DNA of 64,000 nucleotides from Actinobacillus arthritidis (GCF_029774155.1 NZ_CP103833.1:1550001-1614000), one strand, 5' to 3'. Shown: positions 47,079 to 57,553, counted from the first letter of the stretch. The notes: generated by a model not told the origin, from the sequence alone. A program made the numbers and translations.

Positions 47079-47105
47079 AAAAGGCGACCAAGCGGTCGCC
47101 TTTTT
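47079..47105. terminator. Bidirectional terminator between yidD and glnA
   Basis: Stem AAGGCGACC / GGTCGCCTT with loop AAGC. A and T runs on the two sides. Confidence 0.75.
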
Positions 47106-47119
47106 CAAGTTTTTTACCA

Positions 47120-48535
47120 TTATGCGTAGTACATTTCAAATTCTACCGGGTGCGGTGTCATATTTAAACGTTCTACTTCTTTACGGCGGATGTTGATGTA
47201 GGCTTCAACAAATTCTTTAGTGAACACGCCGCCTTGAGTTAAGAATTCGTAGTCAGCCGCAAGTGAATCTAATGCTTCTTCTAATGAACTTGCTACTGCC
47301 GGGATTTCTTTAAGCTCTTCCGGTGGTAAGTCATAAAGGTTTTTATCCATTGCATCGCCCGGGTGAATTTTATTAATAACACCGTCTAAGCCTGCCATTA
47401 ATAATGCCGCGAAACAGAGGTATGGGTTTGCTAATGGATCCGGGAAGCGGGCTTCAACACGCGTTGCTTTCGGGCTGGTTACCGCTGGAATACGGATTGA
47501 TGCCGAGCGGTTGCTTGCCGAATAAGCTAACAATACCGGAGCTTCAAAGCCCGGTACTAAACGTTTGTATGAGTTTGTACTTGGGTTGGTAAACGCATTT
47601 AATGCTTTAGCGTGTTTAATGATACCGCCGATGTAATAAAGTGCCGTTTCAGATAAACCGGCATATTTATCACCCATAAAGACGTTTTTACCATCTTTGC
47701 TTAATGACATATTACAGTGCATACCTGAGCCGTTATCACCTGCAAACGGTTTTGGCATAAAGCAAGCGGTTTTGCCGTGTTCTAATGCAACATTTTGCAC
47801 GACATATTTATAGATTTGTGTTTCGTCCGCTTTTAAAGTTAGGCTGTTAAATTTCGTCGCAATTTCATTTTGACCTGCTGTCGCCACTTCGTGGTGGTGT
47901 GCTTCAACCACTAAGCCCATTTCTTCTAAAATTAAACACATTTCCGAGCGAATATCATGTGCTGAATCAATTGGTGCAACGGCACAGTAACCGCCTTTTT
48001 TAAGTGGACGATAGCCTGTGTTACCGTCTTCATATTTACGATTTGTGTTCCAAGCCGCTTCAATATCATCAATTTTGTACGATACATTGTTCATACCAAC
48101 GTTATAACGTACATCATCAAATAAGAAGAATTCCGGTTCCGGACCAAACATTACGCTATCAGCAATACCGGTTGATTTTAGGTAATTTTCTGCACGAATA
48201 GCAATTGAACGTGGATCACGGTCATAAGATTGCATTGTGTTTGGGTCGTAGATGCTACAGCGGATGGTCAGAGTAGGGATTCGAGCGAAAGGGTCAACAA
48301 CAGCGGTTTCAGCGATTGGCATTAAAAGCATATCGGCTTTATTGATGGCTTTCCAACCTTCAACAGACGAACCGTCGAACATTTTACCTTCTTCAAATAA
48401 GTCTTCTAAATCGTCACCGATTAAACTTACTGGGAGTGAAACACCGTGTTCTTTACCTTTGATATCGGTAAATTTTAACATTACGAATTTGATATCGTTA
48501 TCTTTAATTAAATCAAATACTCTTTTTACAGACAT
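47120..48535 (-). CDS. glnA: Glutamine synthetase type I
   Basis: Makes glutamine from glutamate, ammonia and ATP. 471 residues from the ATG at 48535 ([14 protein letters not shown]). Motifs [18 protein letters not shown] and NLYDLPPEE are present. The last holds the adenylylation tyrosine, near residue 401, so GlnE-type control is possible. The upstream open frame to 48721 is promoter DNA, not protein. Single gene unit. Confidence 0.97.
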   Translation of the reverse strand: MSVKRVFDLIKDNDIKFVMLKFTDIKGKEHGVSLPVSLIGDDLEDLFEEGKMFDGSSVEGWKAINKADMLLMPIAETAVVDPFARIPTLTIRCSIYDPNTMQSYDRDPRSIAIRAENYLKSTGIADSVMFGPEPEFFLFDDVRYNVGMNNVSYKIDDIEAAWNTNRKYEDGNTGYRPLKKGGYCAVAPIDSAHDIRSEMCLILEEMGLVVEAHHHEVATAGQNEIATKFNSLTLKADETQIYKYVVQNVALEHGKTACFMPKPFAGDNGSGMHCNMSLSKDGKNVFMGDKYAGLSETALYYIGGIIKHAKALNAFTNPSTNSYKRLVPGFEAPVLLAYSASNRSASIRIPAVTSPKATRVEARFPDPLANPYLCFAALLMAGLDGVINKIHPGDAMDKNLYDLPPEELKEIPAVASSLEEALDSLAADYEFLTQGGVFTKEFVEAYINIRRKEVERLNMTPHPVEFEMYYA

Positions 48536-48808
48536 TGTGGGACTTCCTTCAAGCGGGTTAATTTTCACAGGAATTTGCGAAAGAAGAAAGATACAAGAAT
48601 TTGAGAAAATTTTAAATAGACAAATGCAATATTTTACAAAAAAATTTTGATTCGAAAGATATTTGTTTTGAAAAAGGCAAACATCGAAAGTTAAACGTTT
48701 GCGTCGAAATAAATAACTCAATAATTCAGAAATAAACGATTTCCATTAATACGAAAGCTATAAAATAAAATGAGCTAGGTTTTACCTAGCCATTTTAACA
48801 AAAATCAA

Positions 48809-49636
48809 TTAATAACCTTTCGATTTAAAGTCCGGTAAAAATGCGTTGGAATTTAACCGCTTTACTTCTGTTTCGATATGCCCATCATCAAATAAATTTA
48901 ATTCTCGCCAGCCTTGCGGAAGCATATCTAAGGTAAATTCATCACAATCGGGTTTAAATTGAATACAAGTGGAAGGTGTGGCAAATACACGGTAATTTTT
49001 CCAGAGTGCGTCCACTTCTTGATGGATATGTCCGTGCAGAATCGCTTTTACATTAGGGTAATGTTGTAGCACTTCCGCCAGCTGTTCACTGTTATTCAAA
49101 CAATGTTGATCAAGCCATGCAGAATGAGTAGATAAAATATTATGATGAAGAACAACCAGCGTATAACGATCCGGATATTCGGCAAGTTTTTTATCTAACC
49201 AAGATAATTGACCAAATGAAAGGTGTCCGCTCGCGACACTCGCCACTTGACTATTCAGCATAATAATTTGCCATTTCTCACCGGCTAAAATATGTTTTGC
49301 CGGAGAAATATGCGGATACTTTGCTAAATATAATCCCATATGCGGTTGTAAATCATGATTTCCTTCTAGCCAAAAAATCGGCTTTGCCAACGGTTTAACC
49401 ATTTCAGCGAAACGGTGATAAGCCTCAGGGTTATGATCTTGGATCAGATCACCAGTTGCCAATACCAGATCGTAATCAAATTCACTTTGTTGGATTTGAT
49501 CAAGCACCGCTTGAAAACTATCCGTGGTATTTACGCCGAGTAATTCATCCTTTTCAGAAGAGAAAAGATGTGGATCTGTAATTTGTAAAACTCGCACTAC
49601 CGGTTCTTTTTTACCTAATGAATAAAAGCTACCCAT
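48809..49636 (-). CDS. cpdA: 3',5'-cyclic AMP phosphodiesterase CpdA
   Basis: Calcineurin-type phosphodiesterase lowering cAMP. 275 residues. Metal motifs in order: ITDPHLF, ATGDLIQD, LEGNHD, LHHN and LHGHIH. In H. influenzae the homologue (icc) tunes cAMP, and so CRP and competence; crp is elsewhere in this window. Confidence 0.95.
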   Translation of the reverse strand: MGSFYSLGKKEPVVRVLQITDPHLFSSEKDELLGVNTTDSFQAVLDQIQQSEFDYDLVLATGDLIQDHNPEAYHRFAEMVKPLAKPIFWLEGNHDLQPHMGLYLAKYPHISPAKHILAGEKWQIIMLNSQVASVASGHLSFGQLSWLDKKLAEYPDRYTLVVLHHNILSTHSAWLDQHCLNNSEQLAEVLQHYPNVKAILHGHIHQEVDALWKNYRVFATPSTCIQFKPDCDEFTLDMLPQGWRELNLFDDGHIETEVKRLNSNAFLPDFKSKGY

Positions 49637-49842
49637 ACTATGCCCCTTCGCTTTATATTATTGTTGTTATTCCCTCGTAATTGGGCAACTTTATACTACT
49701 TTCTTTAAGTTTATCAGCTAGTTAAGTTTAAAAATGAGCGTTATACCTCATTTTTCACAAAAATTTACATTTTTTGCGTATTTATCAACAAATTCGCCCT
49801 CTCTTGAGGGCGACAACTTTAGTCTGTTAAATAGACTAATAC

Positions 49843-50466
49843 TTACTTTTGGTATTTTTGATAATTCAACTGTAACCACTGTAAACCGACTACCGCAATT
49901 ACATTGTCAATTTTGCCTTCACATACCCATTGATACGCCTGTTCACGGCTTACTACGTGCACCAAAATATCCTCACCCTCTTCTTCTAAACCGTGTACTG
50001 CACCTGATTGAACGGTAGAGCTATCAACTAACCCTAAAAATAGATGCAAACGCTCTAATTGTCCACCTGGGCTGTCCCAAATGCTGAGTGCGTGTTCCAC
50101 CTTTTCAACATATAAACCGGCTTCTTCTTTTGCTTCTCGGATAGCCACTTCCGCTGGATCTTCATTACCTTTATCAATCATACCGGCAACGAGTTCCAGT
50201 AACCAAGGTGATTTATCCGAATGAGGATCATAAGCACCGATACGTACTTGCTCAACTAATACAACGCTATCACGCACCGGATCATAGGCAATCAGTGCAG
50301 ACGCTGCTCCTTTAATTAATAACTCACGTACGATTTCACCGCTCATTTCGCCACAGAATAACTTATGACGAAAATACATTTTTTTCAGTTCAAAATGCCC
50401 TTTATAGACAGTTTCTTCTTTTACTATGTGTAAATCGTTTTGTGAGAATTGAAGAATCTCAGCCAT
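49843..50466 (-). CDS. nudF: ADP-ribose pyrophosphatase NudF
   Basis: Nudix hydrolase of ADP-ribose. 207 residues with a Nudix box (GMIDKGNEDPAEVAIREAKE, then EAGL) that has one residue more than the usual spacing. EQVRIGAYD precedes it. Gene pair with cpdA (206-bp gap), as often in gammaproteobacteria. Confidence 0.93.
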   Translation of the reverse strand: MAEILQFSQNDLHIVKEETVYKGHFELKKMYFRHKLFCGEMSGEIVRELLIKGAASALIAYDPVRDSVVLVEQVRIGAYDPHSDKSPWLLELVAGMIDKGNEDPAEVAIREAKEEAGLYVEKVEHALSIWDSPGGQLERLHLFLGLVDSSTVQSGAVHGLEEEGEDILVHVVSREQAYQWVCEGKIDNVIAVVGLQWLQLNYQKYQK

Positions 50467-50475
50467 ATAAATTCC

Positions 50476-50896
50476 TTAGCTTTTACGTAAGCGGTCTGTA
50501 TGAACAATAAATAATGCAATAATCATCACTAAAATAGAGAGTGCAAACAAGAGTGTGTGCATTGCATTAGAATGATCGACAATGATTAAACGTACCATCG
50601 CAGTAATCCCGATATACAGAAAATAACGCAACGGAAAGTGATAATTATATTTAAAATACTGTACGATCAGGGCTAAAAAATTCAAAATAGAGAAAGAAAA
50701 TCACGATTTTTTCAACGATTTGGAATTTTTCGCTGTGGTTTGCCAATAATTCGTATAAAGAATAGGCTTCCGAAAAGAGTGAGTAAGATAATAATAAGCC
50801 GGCAACTAATAATGAAATATTGAGTATCCATTGGAAACATTCGGAAATAACTTTTCCAAATCGCGAGTGTTGTTCTTCTAAGGTAAGTCTAGGCAT
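50476..50896 (-). CDS. psiE: Phosphate-starvation-inducible protein PsiE, frameshifted
   Basis: Small four-helix membrane protein. The N-terminal part runs to [10 protein letters not shown]. The rest ([32 protein letters not shown]) continues in another frame to 50476. One extra base in the run of six A at 50675-50680 explains it (T6 instead of T5). Repaired length about 139 residues. Overlaps the next gene upstream by 8 bp. Confidence 0.88.
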
Positions 50897-51617
50897 TTTT
50901 ATTCCTTGGGTTAACTTGATAAATAAGCGGTTCAAAATCAGCAATTTTTTGTAATTTCCCGTCTTTCCATTGATGAAGAGTGGCAAGAGAGTCACATAAA
51001 TCCTGATAAAAATAACATAAATAAAATGGTAACTGATGAAAAAAATGTAATGTCCCTATCGGACAATATGCCGAATAAACTACACGCTGTTTAGGGAAAT
51101 GCTGTACTTCGGATAATTTCACAATCCCCACCCCTTGCGATTTTAATACGGCTTCATGTAAGCACCAGCTCAAATAAAATCGGTCGGCTAATTCAGTAAA
51201 AGGCGTATCGTTCTGTTCGAGTAGTCCTACGATTTCTTCCCGGTTTGCATAATGACGTAATAAATCGGCATAACGTCTGACTTTTTGTGGATGTTCAATA
51301 TCAATCCCCACTTGTAATTTATGTTTATGATAGCAAAAGATGATCGCAATCCAATCCCCCGAATGACTGATATTAAAATCAATTTGTTCATTTGATACAA
51401 AAGGTCTGCCACTGTGGGTACGCTGAATATTCGCTAATAGTACTGGCGGCAATTGGTATTTTTCAAACAGTTTTGCCAATAAAAATTGAGCCGTTCTACG
51501 ACTTTTCCAACGTTTTAATTGGCGTTCGGAAAGCCCTGCCGGCGGTAAAAAAGGATGCGGTAGCGGCTCATCACAATGTGCAAATACTACTTCAATAATA
51601 GGGAATGAATCTGGCAT
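50889..51617 (-). CDS. 4'-phosphopantetheinyl transferase, Sfp type
   Basis: Loads the phosphopantetheine arm onto carrier proteins. 242 residues with VGIDIEHP and the second motif WCLHEAVLKSQG. The usual WxxKEA lysine is histidine here. The N-terminal RRTAQFLLAKLF and SGRPFVSNEQIDFNISHSG regions fit the family. Target protein unknown; it may be the fatty-acid carrier protein. Confidence 0.88.
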   Translation of the reverse strand: MPDSFPIIEVVFAHCDEPLPHPFLPPAGLSERQLKRWKSRRTAQFLLAKLFEKYQLPPVLLANIQRTHSGRPFVSNEQIDFNISHSGDWIAIIFCYHKHKLQVGIDIEHPQKVRRYADLLRHYANREEIVGLLEQNDTPFTELADRFYLSWCLHEAVLKSQGVGIVKLSEVQHFPKQRVVYSAYCPIGTLHFFHQLPFYLCYFYQDLCDSLATLHQWKDGKLQKIADFEPLIYQVNPRNKNA

Positions 51618-51676
51618 AAATGGGGTCTTACAAGCGGTTAAATTTAATCGAAATTTTGTAAAAAATTAGCGATATT

Positions 51677-52105
51677 CTACCGCTTTATCGCAAGGGTTAA
51701 AACGCCTGCCGCAACGAGTGCAATGCCAATCCAATCTTGACCGCTTGGTCTTTCGCCTAAAAAAATTACGGCAAATAGAGTAACCAAAACAATACTGAAT
51801 TTATCAATCGGGGCAACTTGTGAGGCATTTCCGATTTGTAACGCTTTGAAATAAGCCAGCCATGAACCGCCGGTTGCGAGTCCGGATAAGATTAAAAATG
51901 TCCAGTTTTTACCTGTCAGAGAACCAAACGGTTGCCATTTACCGCTATAAGTTAAAAATGCGGCAAGGGCGATCAGAATCACCACGGTTCGGATAAAGGT
52001 AGCAAAATCCGAATCAATGCCCTGTAAGCCGACTTTGGCAAAAATTGCGGTCAACGAAGCAAATAAGGCTGAAGCTAATGCCCAATATAGCCACTCATTT
52101 GACAT
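51677..52105 (-). CDS. EamA-family small membrane transporter
   Basis: 142 residues and five hydrophobic segments, one EamA unit (half the size of typical DMT transporters). The end SVLTLFAVIFLGERPSGQDW-type motif (LGERPSGQDWIGIALVAAG) is characteristic. Such single-unit proteins probably act as dimers. Substrate unknown. Confidence 0.8.
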   Translation of the reverse strand: MSNEWLYWALASALFASLTAIFAKVGLQGIDSDFATFIRTVVILIALAAFLTYSGKWQPFGSLTGKNWTFLILSGLATGGSWLAYFKALQIGNASQVAPIDKFSIVLVTLFAVIFLGERPSGQDWIGIALVAAGVLTLAIKR

Positions 52106-52272
52106 AAACTACTCCCAAATGATTATAAAAAAAGCAAACAAACCTAATAAATAGCCAAATTTCACAAAATATATACTGATTTGGCTTTTGTATTTGGTTA
52201 AAAAAATGTTAATGTCGGTATTAAGTATAGTCATTATACGATAAAGATAAGTATCTTACAGAGGGGATTTTT

Positions 52273-53442
52273 ATGATCAAACAGATTCAGAAATTTCTGA
52301 AGCTAGAAGCGACAAGTGGGATTTTACTACTTATATCCGCCCTGCTTGCAATGATATTTGCTAATACTGACCTCAACCAACTGTATTTTAGTTTTTTACA
52401 GATGGACGTGGTAGTCAAAGTCGGTACATTCAGCATCGATAAACCGTTATTAATGTGGGTTAATGACGGCTTTATGGCGGTATTTTTTATTTTGGTTGGT
52501 TTGGAAGTCAAGCGTGAATTATTTGAAGGCTCTTTGTCCAGCCCTCAGAAAGCAATTTTTCCAGCCGTTGCCGCACTTGGCGGTATGGTTGTGCCCGCAC
52601 TCGTTTATTGGTTTATTAACCAAAATAATCCGGAATACCAACAAGGTTGGGCAATTCCGATGGCAACTGATATTGCATTTGCCTTAGGGATTGTGGCTTT
52701 ACTCAGTAAACAAGTGCCATCGGCGTTAAAAGTGTTTCTACTTGCGTTAGCAATTATTGATGACTTGGGTGCAATTGTCGTGATTGCCTTATTCTTCTCG
52801 CACGAAATGAGTATGCAAGCACTAACCATTGCTAGTATTGCAATTGTTATTTTAGTGGCAATGAACCGCTATAAAGTTATTGGGTTAATCAACTATGCGA
52901 TTATCGGTACGATTTTATGGGCATCGGTACTGAAATCAGGAGTACACGCTACACTTGCTGGTGTAATTATCGGTTTCTGTATTCCGTTACGCGGTAAAAA
53001 TGGCGAAACACCGCTTTATCATCTTGAACATATCTTAGCACCTTGGTGTTCGTTTGCGATTCTACCGCTCTTTGCCTTCTCAAATGCCGGCGTATCGCTT
53101 GATGGAATGAGTTTAGATAAATTGGCTTCGCCATTACCACTCGGTGTGGCATTAGGTTTAATTATCGGTAAACCGGTTGGCGTGTTCTTATTTAGCTACT
53201 TATCCGTATTATTTGGGTTGGCAAAATTACCGGAAGGGATTAACTTCAAACAGATTTTTGCGATTGCGGTACTCTGTGGCATCGGTTTTACCATGTCGAT
53301 GTTTATCGCCGGACTTGCTTTTGGCGAACATAATCCTAATGAGAGCTTATTACCACTTTCACGCTTAGGTATTTTAATGGGAACTTTCGTGTCAGCTGTT
53401 GTTGGTTATATTTTACTTAAAATAACCACTAAAAAAGTCTAA
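52273..53442 (+). CDS. nhaA: Na+/H+ antiporter NhaA
   Basis: 389 residues, about twelve membrane helices. The ion-binding aspartate pair is in [33 protein letters not shown] and [10 protein letters not shown] are family signatures. A ribosome site GAGGGG precedes the ATG. Single-gene unit with a terminator. Confidence 0.97.
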   Translation: MIKQIQKFLKLEATSGILLLISALLAMIFANTDLNQLYFSFLQMDVVVKVGTFSIDKPLLMWVNDGFMAVFFILVGLEVKRELFEGSLSSPQKAIFPAVAALGGMVVPALVYWFINQNNPEYQQGWAIPMATDIAFALGIVALLSKQVPSALKVFLLALAIIDDLGAIVVIALFFSHEMSMQALTIASIAIVILVAMNRYKVIGLINYAIIGTILWASVLKSGVHATLAGVIIGFCIPLRGKNGETPLYHLEHILAPWCSFAILPLFAFSNAGVSLDGMSLDKLASPLPLGVALGLIIGKPVGVFLFSYLSVLFGLAKLPEGINFKQIFAIAVLCGIGFTMSMFIAGLAFGEHNPNESLLPLSRLGILMGTFVSAVVGYILLKITTKKV

Positions 53443-53465
53443 TTAGACTTTACTCTCCTGCAATA

Positions 53466-53502
53466 AAAAACGGTCGGTTTTAGAGGGAAACCGACCGTTT
53501 TT
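53466..53502. terminator. Bidirectional terminator between nhaA and mscS
   Basis: Stem AAAAACGGTCGGTTT / AAACCGACCGTTTTT with a 7-base loop, serving both convergent genes. Confidence 0.8.
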
Positions 53503-53520
53503 ATTTAAATTATCAGATGA

Positions 53521-54432
53521 TTATTTCTGTTCAATCGCAATACTTTTGTTATCTGCAAGATGTAAATTCATTTGATTATATGGAATCTCAATACCTGCTT
53601 TATCAAACTCAAGTTTTACCGTTTCGGTAATGCCCCAGTATGCCGCCCAGTAATCTGCTGTTTTTACCCAAGGACGCACCACAAGTTGTACGCTATTTGC
53701 CGATAAAGCACCGACTGCCACCACAAATTCCGGATCTTTTAAAACTAACGCATCATTCTCTAAAATACGCGTCACAATATCCTTCGCCTCTTTTAAGTTT
53801 GATTCATAGGCAATATCAAACGTAAAATCAATACGGCGAGTTTCATTATCCGAATAATTCACTATGCTATCCGAGAATACTTTACCATTTGGAATTAATA
53901 CGGTTTTATTATCGCCGGTACGCAGTTCTAATACTAATAAGCCCATTTGCTCAACTGTACCAGTCATTCCGCCGGTTTCGATTAAATCGCCTTTACGGAA
54001 CGGTTTGAAGATTAATAACATCACGCCTGCCGCAAAGTTTTGTAATGAGTTTTGCAGTGATAGACCAATTGCTAAACCTGCCGCACCGATTAATGCCACT
54101 AATGAACTGGTGTTAATGCCTAATTGTGAAAGTGATGCAATCACTACAATTAATAACAATAAGAAATAGCTGATTGAGCTAACAAAGCTTTGTAACATTT
54201 CGTCTTTAGTTGAAGCTAAAGCCGCTTTGCCTAATAACTTACTGATTAAACGAGCGAAGAATTTACCGACAATAAAAATAACAACGGCTAATAATACCTT
54301 TGTTCCGTATGGGATAACCCAATCGTTTAATAAAGTTTGCATATCCATAGTGCTTACTTTATCAATCACTTTCGTTGTTTCAGTAACAACATCAATATGT
54401 TGTGCTGTTTCAGCGGTTTTTTCTGCTGACAT
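53521..54432 (-). CDS. mscS: Small-conductance mechanosensitive channel MscS
   Basis: Relieves turgor on osmotic downshift. About 303 residues: three N-terminal helices, the pore helix GAAGLAIGLSLQNSLQNFAAG, then the cytosolic beta domain (PFRKGDLIETGGMTGTVEQ). I start at the ATG at 54432, after AAAGGAAA, rather than ten codons upstream. Confidence 0.94.
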   Translation of the reverse strand: MSAEKTAETAQHIDVVTETTKVIDKVSTMDMQTLLNDWVIPYGTKVLLAVVIFIVGKFFARLISKLLGKAALASTKDEMLQSFVSSISYFLLLLIVVIASLSQLGINTSSLVALIGAAGLAIGLSLQNSLQNFAAGVMLLIFKPFRKGDLIETGGMTGTVEQMGLLVLELRTGDNKTVLIPNGKVFSDSIVNYSDNETRRIDFTFDIAYESNLKEAKDIVTRILENDALVLKDPEFVVAVGALSANSVQLVVRPWVKTADYWAAYWGITETVKLEFDKAGIEIPYNQMNLHLADNKSIAIEQK

Positions 54433-54642
54433 TTGATTTTCCTTTATGTTAGCGTCCTTCAATAAGTTGAAGGACAGAGAAATTGAAGGTGCGCATTTTG
54501 CATAAAATGCGTACTAATGACAATCGAAATTATGATTAGTGCAGGCTATTTGTAAAATTTTCGATAAATCTGACCGCTTGCCTGCCTTGCTAGGGGCGAT
54601 TATGTTAAAATTAGCGCAAATTTTTTATGAAGAAGTAGAACA

Positions 54643-55605
54643 ATGACCACAGAAAAAGTAATCAGTGCCAGCGTACAATTTTTCACAATTAGTGACGATG
54701 AAGCCGGACAACGTTTAGATAATTTCTTGCTCGCCAAATTGAAAGGCGTGCCGAAAAGTTTAATTTATCGCATTGTGCGTAAAGGCGAAGTGCGTGTGAA
54801 TAAAGGCAGAATCAAACCGGAATACAAACTACAAGAGAACGATGTTGTACGTGTGCCGCCGGTGCGTGTCGCTGAGAAAAACGAAGCACCAATTTCCACT
54901 AAATTGAATAAAGTTGCCGAGTTAGAACAGCAAATTTTGTATGAAGACGAGGTGATGTTAGTGATTAACAAGCCGTCCGGAATTGCGGTTCACGGTGGGA
55001 GCGGATTGAGCTTCGGCGTGATTGAAGCATTGCGTGCATTACGCCCACAAGCAAGATTTTTAGAACTGGTTCATCGTATCGACCGTGATACGTCCGGCAT
55101 TCTGCTCGTGGCGAAAAAGCGTTCCGCATTACGTAATTTACATGAGCAACTGCGTGAAAAAGTGGTACAAAAGGATTATCTCGCTTTAGTGCGTGGACAA
55201 TGGCAATCGCACGTTAAAGTGATTAGAGCGCCATTGTTGAAAAATGAATTAGCAAGCGGTGAGCGTATTGTTAAAGTAAGCGAAGAAGGCAAACCGTCCG
55301 AAACCCGCTTTGCGATTGAAGAACGCTATGCCAATGCAACTTTAGTTAAGGCCTCACCGGTAACCGGTCGTACTCACCAAATTCGTGTACATACTCAATA
55401 TGCCGGACATCCGATTGCTTTAGACGATAAATACGGCGAAGCGGAATTCGACAGTAAAATGAAAGCGGTCGGTTTACACCGTTTATTTTTACACGCCTAT
55501 TCAATCCGTTTCGAACACCCGAAAACCGGCGAAGAAATGCTGATTACCGCCCCATTGGATAAAACCCTAAAAGGTGTATTGGCGAAGTTGAGAACAGAAA
55601 AATAG
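54643..55605 (+). CDS. rluC: 23S rRNA pseudouridine synthase RluC
   Basis: Makes pseudouridine at three sites of 23S rRNA (955, 2504, 2580 in E. coli). 320 residues. N-terminal S4 domain (AGQRLDNFLLAKL), catalytic HRIDRDTSGILLVAKK, C-terminal GRTHQIRVH. Followed after 19 bp by the HEPN gene. Confidence 0.95.
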   Translation: MTTEKVISASVQFFTISDDEAGQRLDNFLLAKLKGVPKSLIYRIVRKGEVRVNKGRIKPEYKLQENDVVRVPPVRVAEKNEAPISTKLNKVAELEQQILYEDEVMLVINKPSGIAVHGGSGLSFGVIEALRALRPQARFLELVHRIDRDTSGILLVAKKRSALRNLHEQLREKVVQKDYLALVRGQWQSHVKVIRAPLLKNELASGERIVKVSEEGKPSETRFAIEERYANATLVKASPVTGRTHQIRVHTQYAGHPIALDDKYGEAEFDSKMKAVGLHRLFLHAYSIRFEHPKTGEEMLITAPLDKTLKGVLAKLRTEK

Positions 55606-55624
55606 CTAAGAACAGGAGGCTTTG

Positions 55625-56059
55625 ATGAGTTTAAGTGTCGAGCATCTGCAACATACTGCAGACACTTTGGAACAAGCTATTTTACGTTTAACGGAAACGG
55701 ATCCTAAAGAGACCGTGTTATATGATTTATTTCGTAATGCGACTATTAAGAGCTTTGAACTTTCTTTAGAAACGACAGGGAAATTACTTAGAAAAGTACT
55801 GAAATTGTATAGTGGTAGTCCACGAGAAATAGATCGTCTGGTATTCAATGACTTATTTCGCTATGCCAATAAACACGGTTTACTTGACGAAGTCGCGACT
55901 GAACGTTGGTTAACTTACCGAGCAAATCGTAATATTACCGCCCACGATTATGGGGTGGTTTTTGCCGAAGAAACATTAACAATGTTGCCCCACTATTTAG
56001 TTGATTTACGTACATTAGCCGGTGTAATGAAAGAGGTTTTTGATGCGTCAGCCGATTGA
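55625..56059 (+). CDS. HEPN-domain protein of a HEPN/MNT module (HI0074 type)
   Basis: 144 residues, all-helical. The HEPN-type motif Rx4H is visible in NRNITAHDYG. The family pairs with a small nucleotidyltransferase and in many genomes forms a toxin-antitoxin system (HEPN toxin, MNT antitoxin that AMPylates it). The H. influenzae pair was first described as a two-protein nucleotidyltransferase. Start chosen at 55625 after AGGAGG. Overlaps the MNT gene by 17 bp. Confidence 0.88.
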   Translation: MSLSVEHLQHTADTLEQAILRLTETDPKETVLYDLFRNATIKSFELSLETTGKLLRKVLKLYSGSPREIDRLVFNDLFRYANKHGLLDEVATERWLTYRANRNITAHDYGVVFAEETLTMLPHYLVDLRTLAGVMKEVFDASAD

Positions 56060-56348
56060 AAAATTAGCAGTTAAGCCAAAACATCTATCCGTTATTTTGC
56101 AAATTTTGGCGGAAAATGCACCGCTTGCAGAGGTGTGGGCTTATGGCAGTCGTGTAAATGGTAATGGACACGAGGGAAGTGATTTGGATCTTGTGGTAAA
56201 AGGCGAGGCTGATCTTGTTCAGTTACAAGTCGCATTCCAAAATAGCCTGTTACCAATGTTAGTAGATATTCATCAATGGGAACGATTACCTATTCGTTTT
56301 CATACCAACATACAAGCCAATTATGTTGTGTTACAAGAGAAGAAATAA
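56043..56348 (+). CDS. MNT nucleotidyltransferase-domain protein (HI0073 type)
   Basis: 101 residues with the minimal nucleotidyltransferase motif GSRVNG...GSDLDLVV and a third acidic residue in MLVDIHQW. Partner of the HEPN gene. Start at 56043; its stop overlaps the folP start (TAATG), so both are tied to folP translation. Confidence 0.88.
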   Translation: MRQPIEKLAVKPKHLSVILQILAENAPLAEVWAYGSRVNGNGHEGSDLDLVVKGEADLVQLQVAFQNSLLPMLVDIHQWERLPIRFHTNIQANYVVLQEKK

Positions 56349-57190
56349 TGCAAATTCATTTCAAAAATTATCAAAAAAAAGACCGATTGTTAGATTTAAC
56401 TCAGCCGAAAATCATGGGGATTTTAAACTTCACGCCCGATTCTTTTTCCGATTCAGGTAAATTTTTCACCTTAGATAAAGCGTTATTTCAAGTGGAAAGA
56501 ATGTTGAGCGAAGGGGCGGATATTATTGATATCGGCGGTGAATCAACCCGACCTAATGCGGAACTTGTGACATTGGAACAAGAGTTAGAACGTGTTGTAC
56601 CCTTGGTTGAAGCTGTACGTAAACGTTTCGATTGTTTGATTTCCATTGACAGCTCAAAAGCGGAAGTGTTTAAACAGTCCGCAGAAGCGGGAGCCGATAT
56701 TCTGAATGATATTCGAGCTTTAACCGAACCGAATGCGTTAGATACTGCGGTTGACTTAGGTTTGCCGGTTTGTTTAATGCATATGCAAGGTAATCCGCAA
56801 AATATGCAACAAAATCCTGAATATGATGATGTATTGGAAGAAGTGGCGGATTTTCTCAATCAACGCATTTTTGAATGTATCACGGCAGGGATTCCAAAAG
56901 AACATATTATCCTCGATCCCGGTTTTGGCTTCGGAAAAAGTGTACAGCATAACTTTACACTACTTAAACATTTAAAAGCCTTTTCGGATGCTGGTTTTCC
57001 AGTGCTTGCCGGTTTATCTCGTAAATCAATGCTCGGTGCAGTCACCGGTAAACCGGTTGAGCAACGCGTGACAGCTTCAGTCGTCGGTGCATTGATTGCT
57101 GTACAAAATGGAGCGAAAATTATTCGGGTACACGATGTTGCAGAAACCGCTGATATGTTAAAAGTTTGGCGGGCAACTGTTGAAGCATAA
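56348..57190 (+). CDS. folP: Dihydropteroate synthase
   Basis: Joins p-aminobenzoate to dihydropterin pyrophosphate in folate synthesis; sulfonamide target. 280 residues. MGILNFTPDSFSDSG, IDIGGESTRPNA, and LDPGFGFGKS are the family motifs. The ATG at 56348 overlaps the preceding stop; an in-frame extension further upstream belongs to the MNT gene region. Confidence 0.96.
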   Translation: MQIHFKNYQKKDRLLDLTQPKIMGILNFTPDSFSDSGKFFTLDKALFQVERMLSEGADIIDIGGESTRPNAELVTLEQELERVVPLVEAVRKRFDCLISIDSSKAEVFKQSAEAGADILNDIRALTEPNALDTAVDLGLPVCLMHMQGNPQNMQQNPEYDDVLEEVADFLNQRIFECITAGIPKEHIILDPGFGFGKSVQHNFTLLKHLKAFSDAGFPVLAGLSRKSMLGAVTGKPVEQRVTASVVGALIAVQNGAKIIRVHDVAETADMLKVWRATVEA

Positions 57191-57205
57191 AAATAAGGAA
57201 ATAAG

Positions 57206-57553
57206 ATGATTAAAGTTTATGGTATTAAAAACTGCGATACGGTTAAAAAAGCCTTGAAATGGTTAACTGAAAACGGAATCGCTCACCAGCTCCACGATTA
57301 CCGAACAGACGGCTTACCTGCAGATTTTCTGCCTCAAGCGGCAGAAGTTTTTGGCTGGGAAGCCTTGGTTAACAAACGTTCTACAACCTGGCGAAATCTC
57401 GATCAAGCGGTAAAAAATAATCTTGATTTTGTCACTGCTTTGCAAGTGCTTACCGCACAGCCAACACTGATTAAACGTCCGATTATTTTACAAGACGGGA
57501 TTGCATTGATTGGATTTAATGAAGAAGAATATGCGAAATCGCTACTACCGTAG
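57206..57553 (+). CDS. yffB: ArsC/Spx-family protein YffB
   Basis: 115 residues, thioredoxin-like. Starts MIKVYGIKNCDTVKKALKWL with a single cysteine; NKRSTTWRNL and the end [11 protein letters not shown] are family features. Role uncertain, possibly glutathione-dependent thiol reduction. Upstream of dapE, as in E. coli. Confidence 0.9.
   Translation: MIKVYGIKNCDTVKKALKWLTENGIAHQLHDYRTDGLPADFLPQAAEVFGWEALVNKRSTTWRNLDQAVKNNLDFVTALQVLTAQPTLIKRPIILQDGIALIGFNEEEYAKSLLP

Noticed and set aside
48536..48721. Long N-terminal extension of glutamine synthetase
   Set aside because: The AT-rich extension has no family match, and the standard start MSVKRVFD at 48535 gives the right length.
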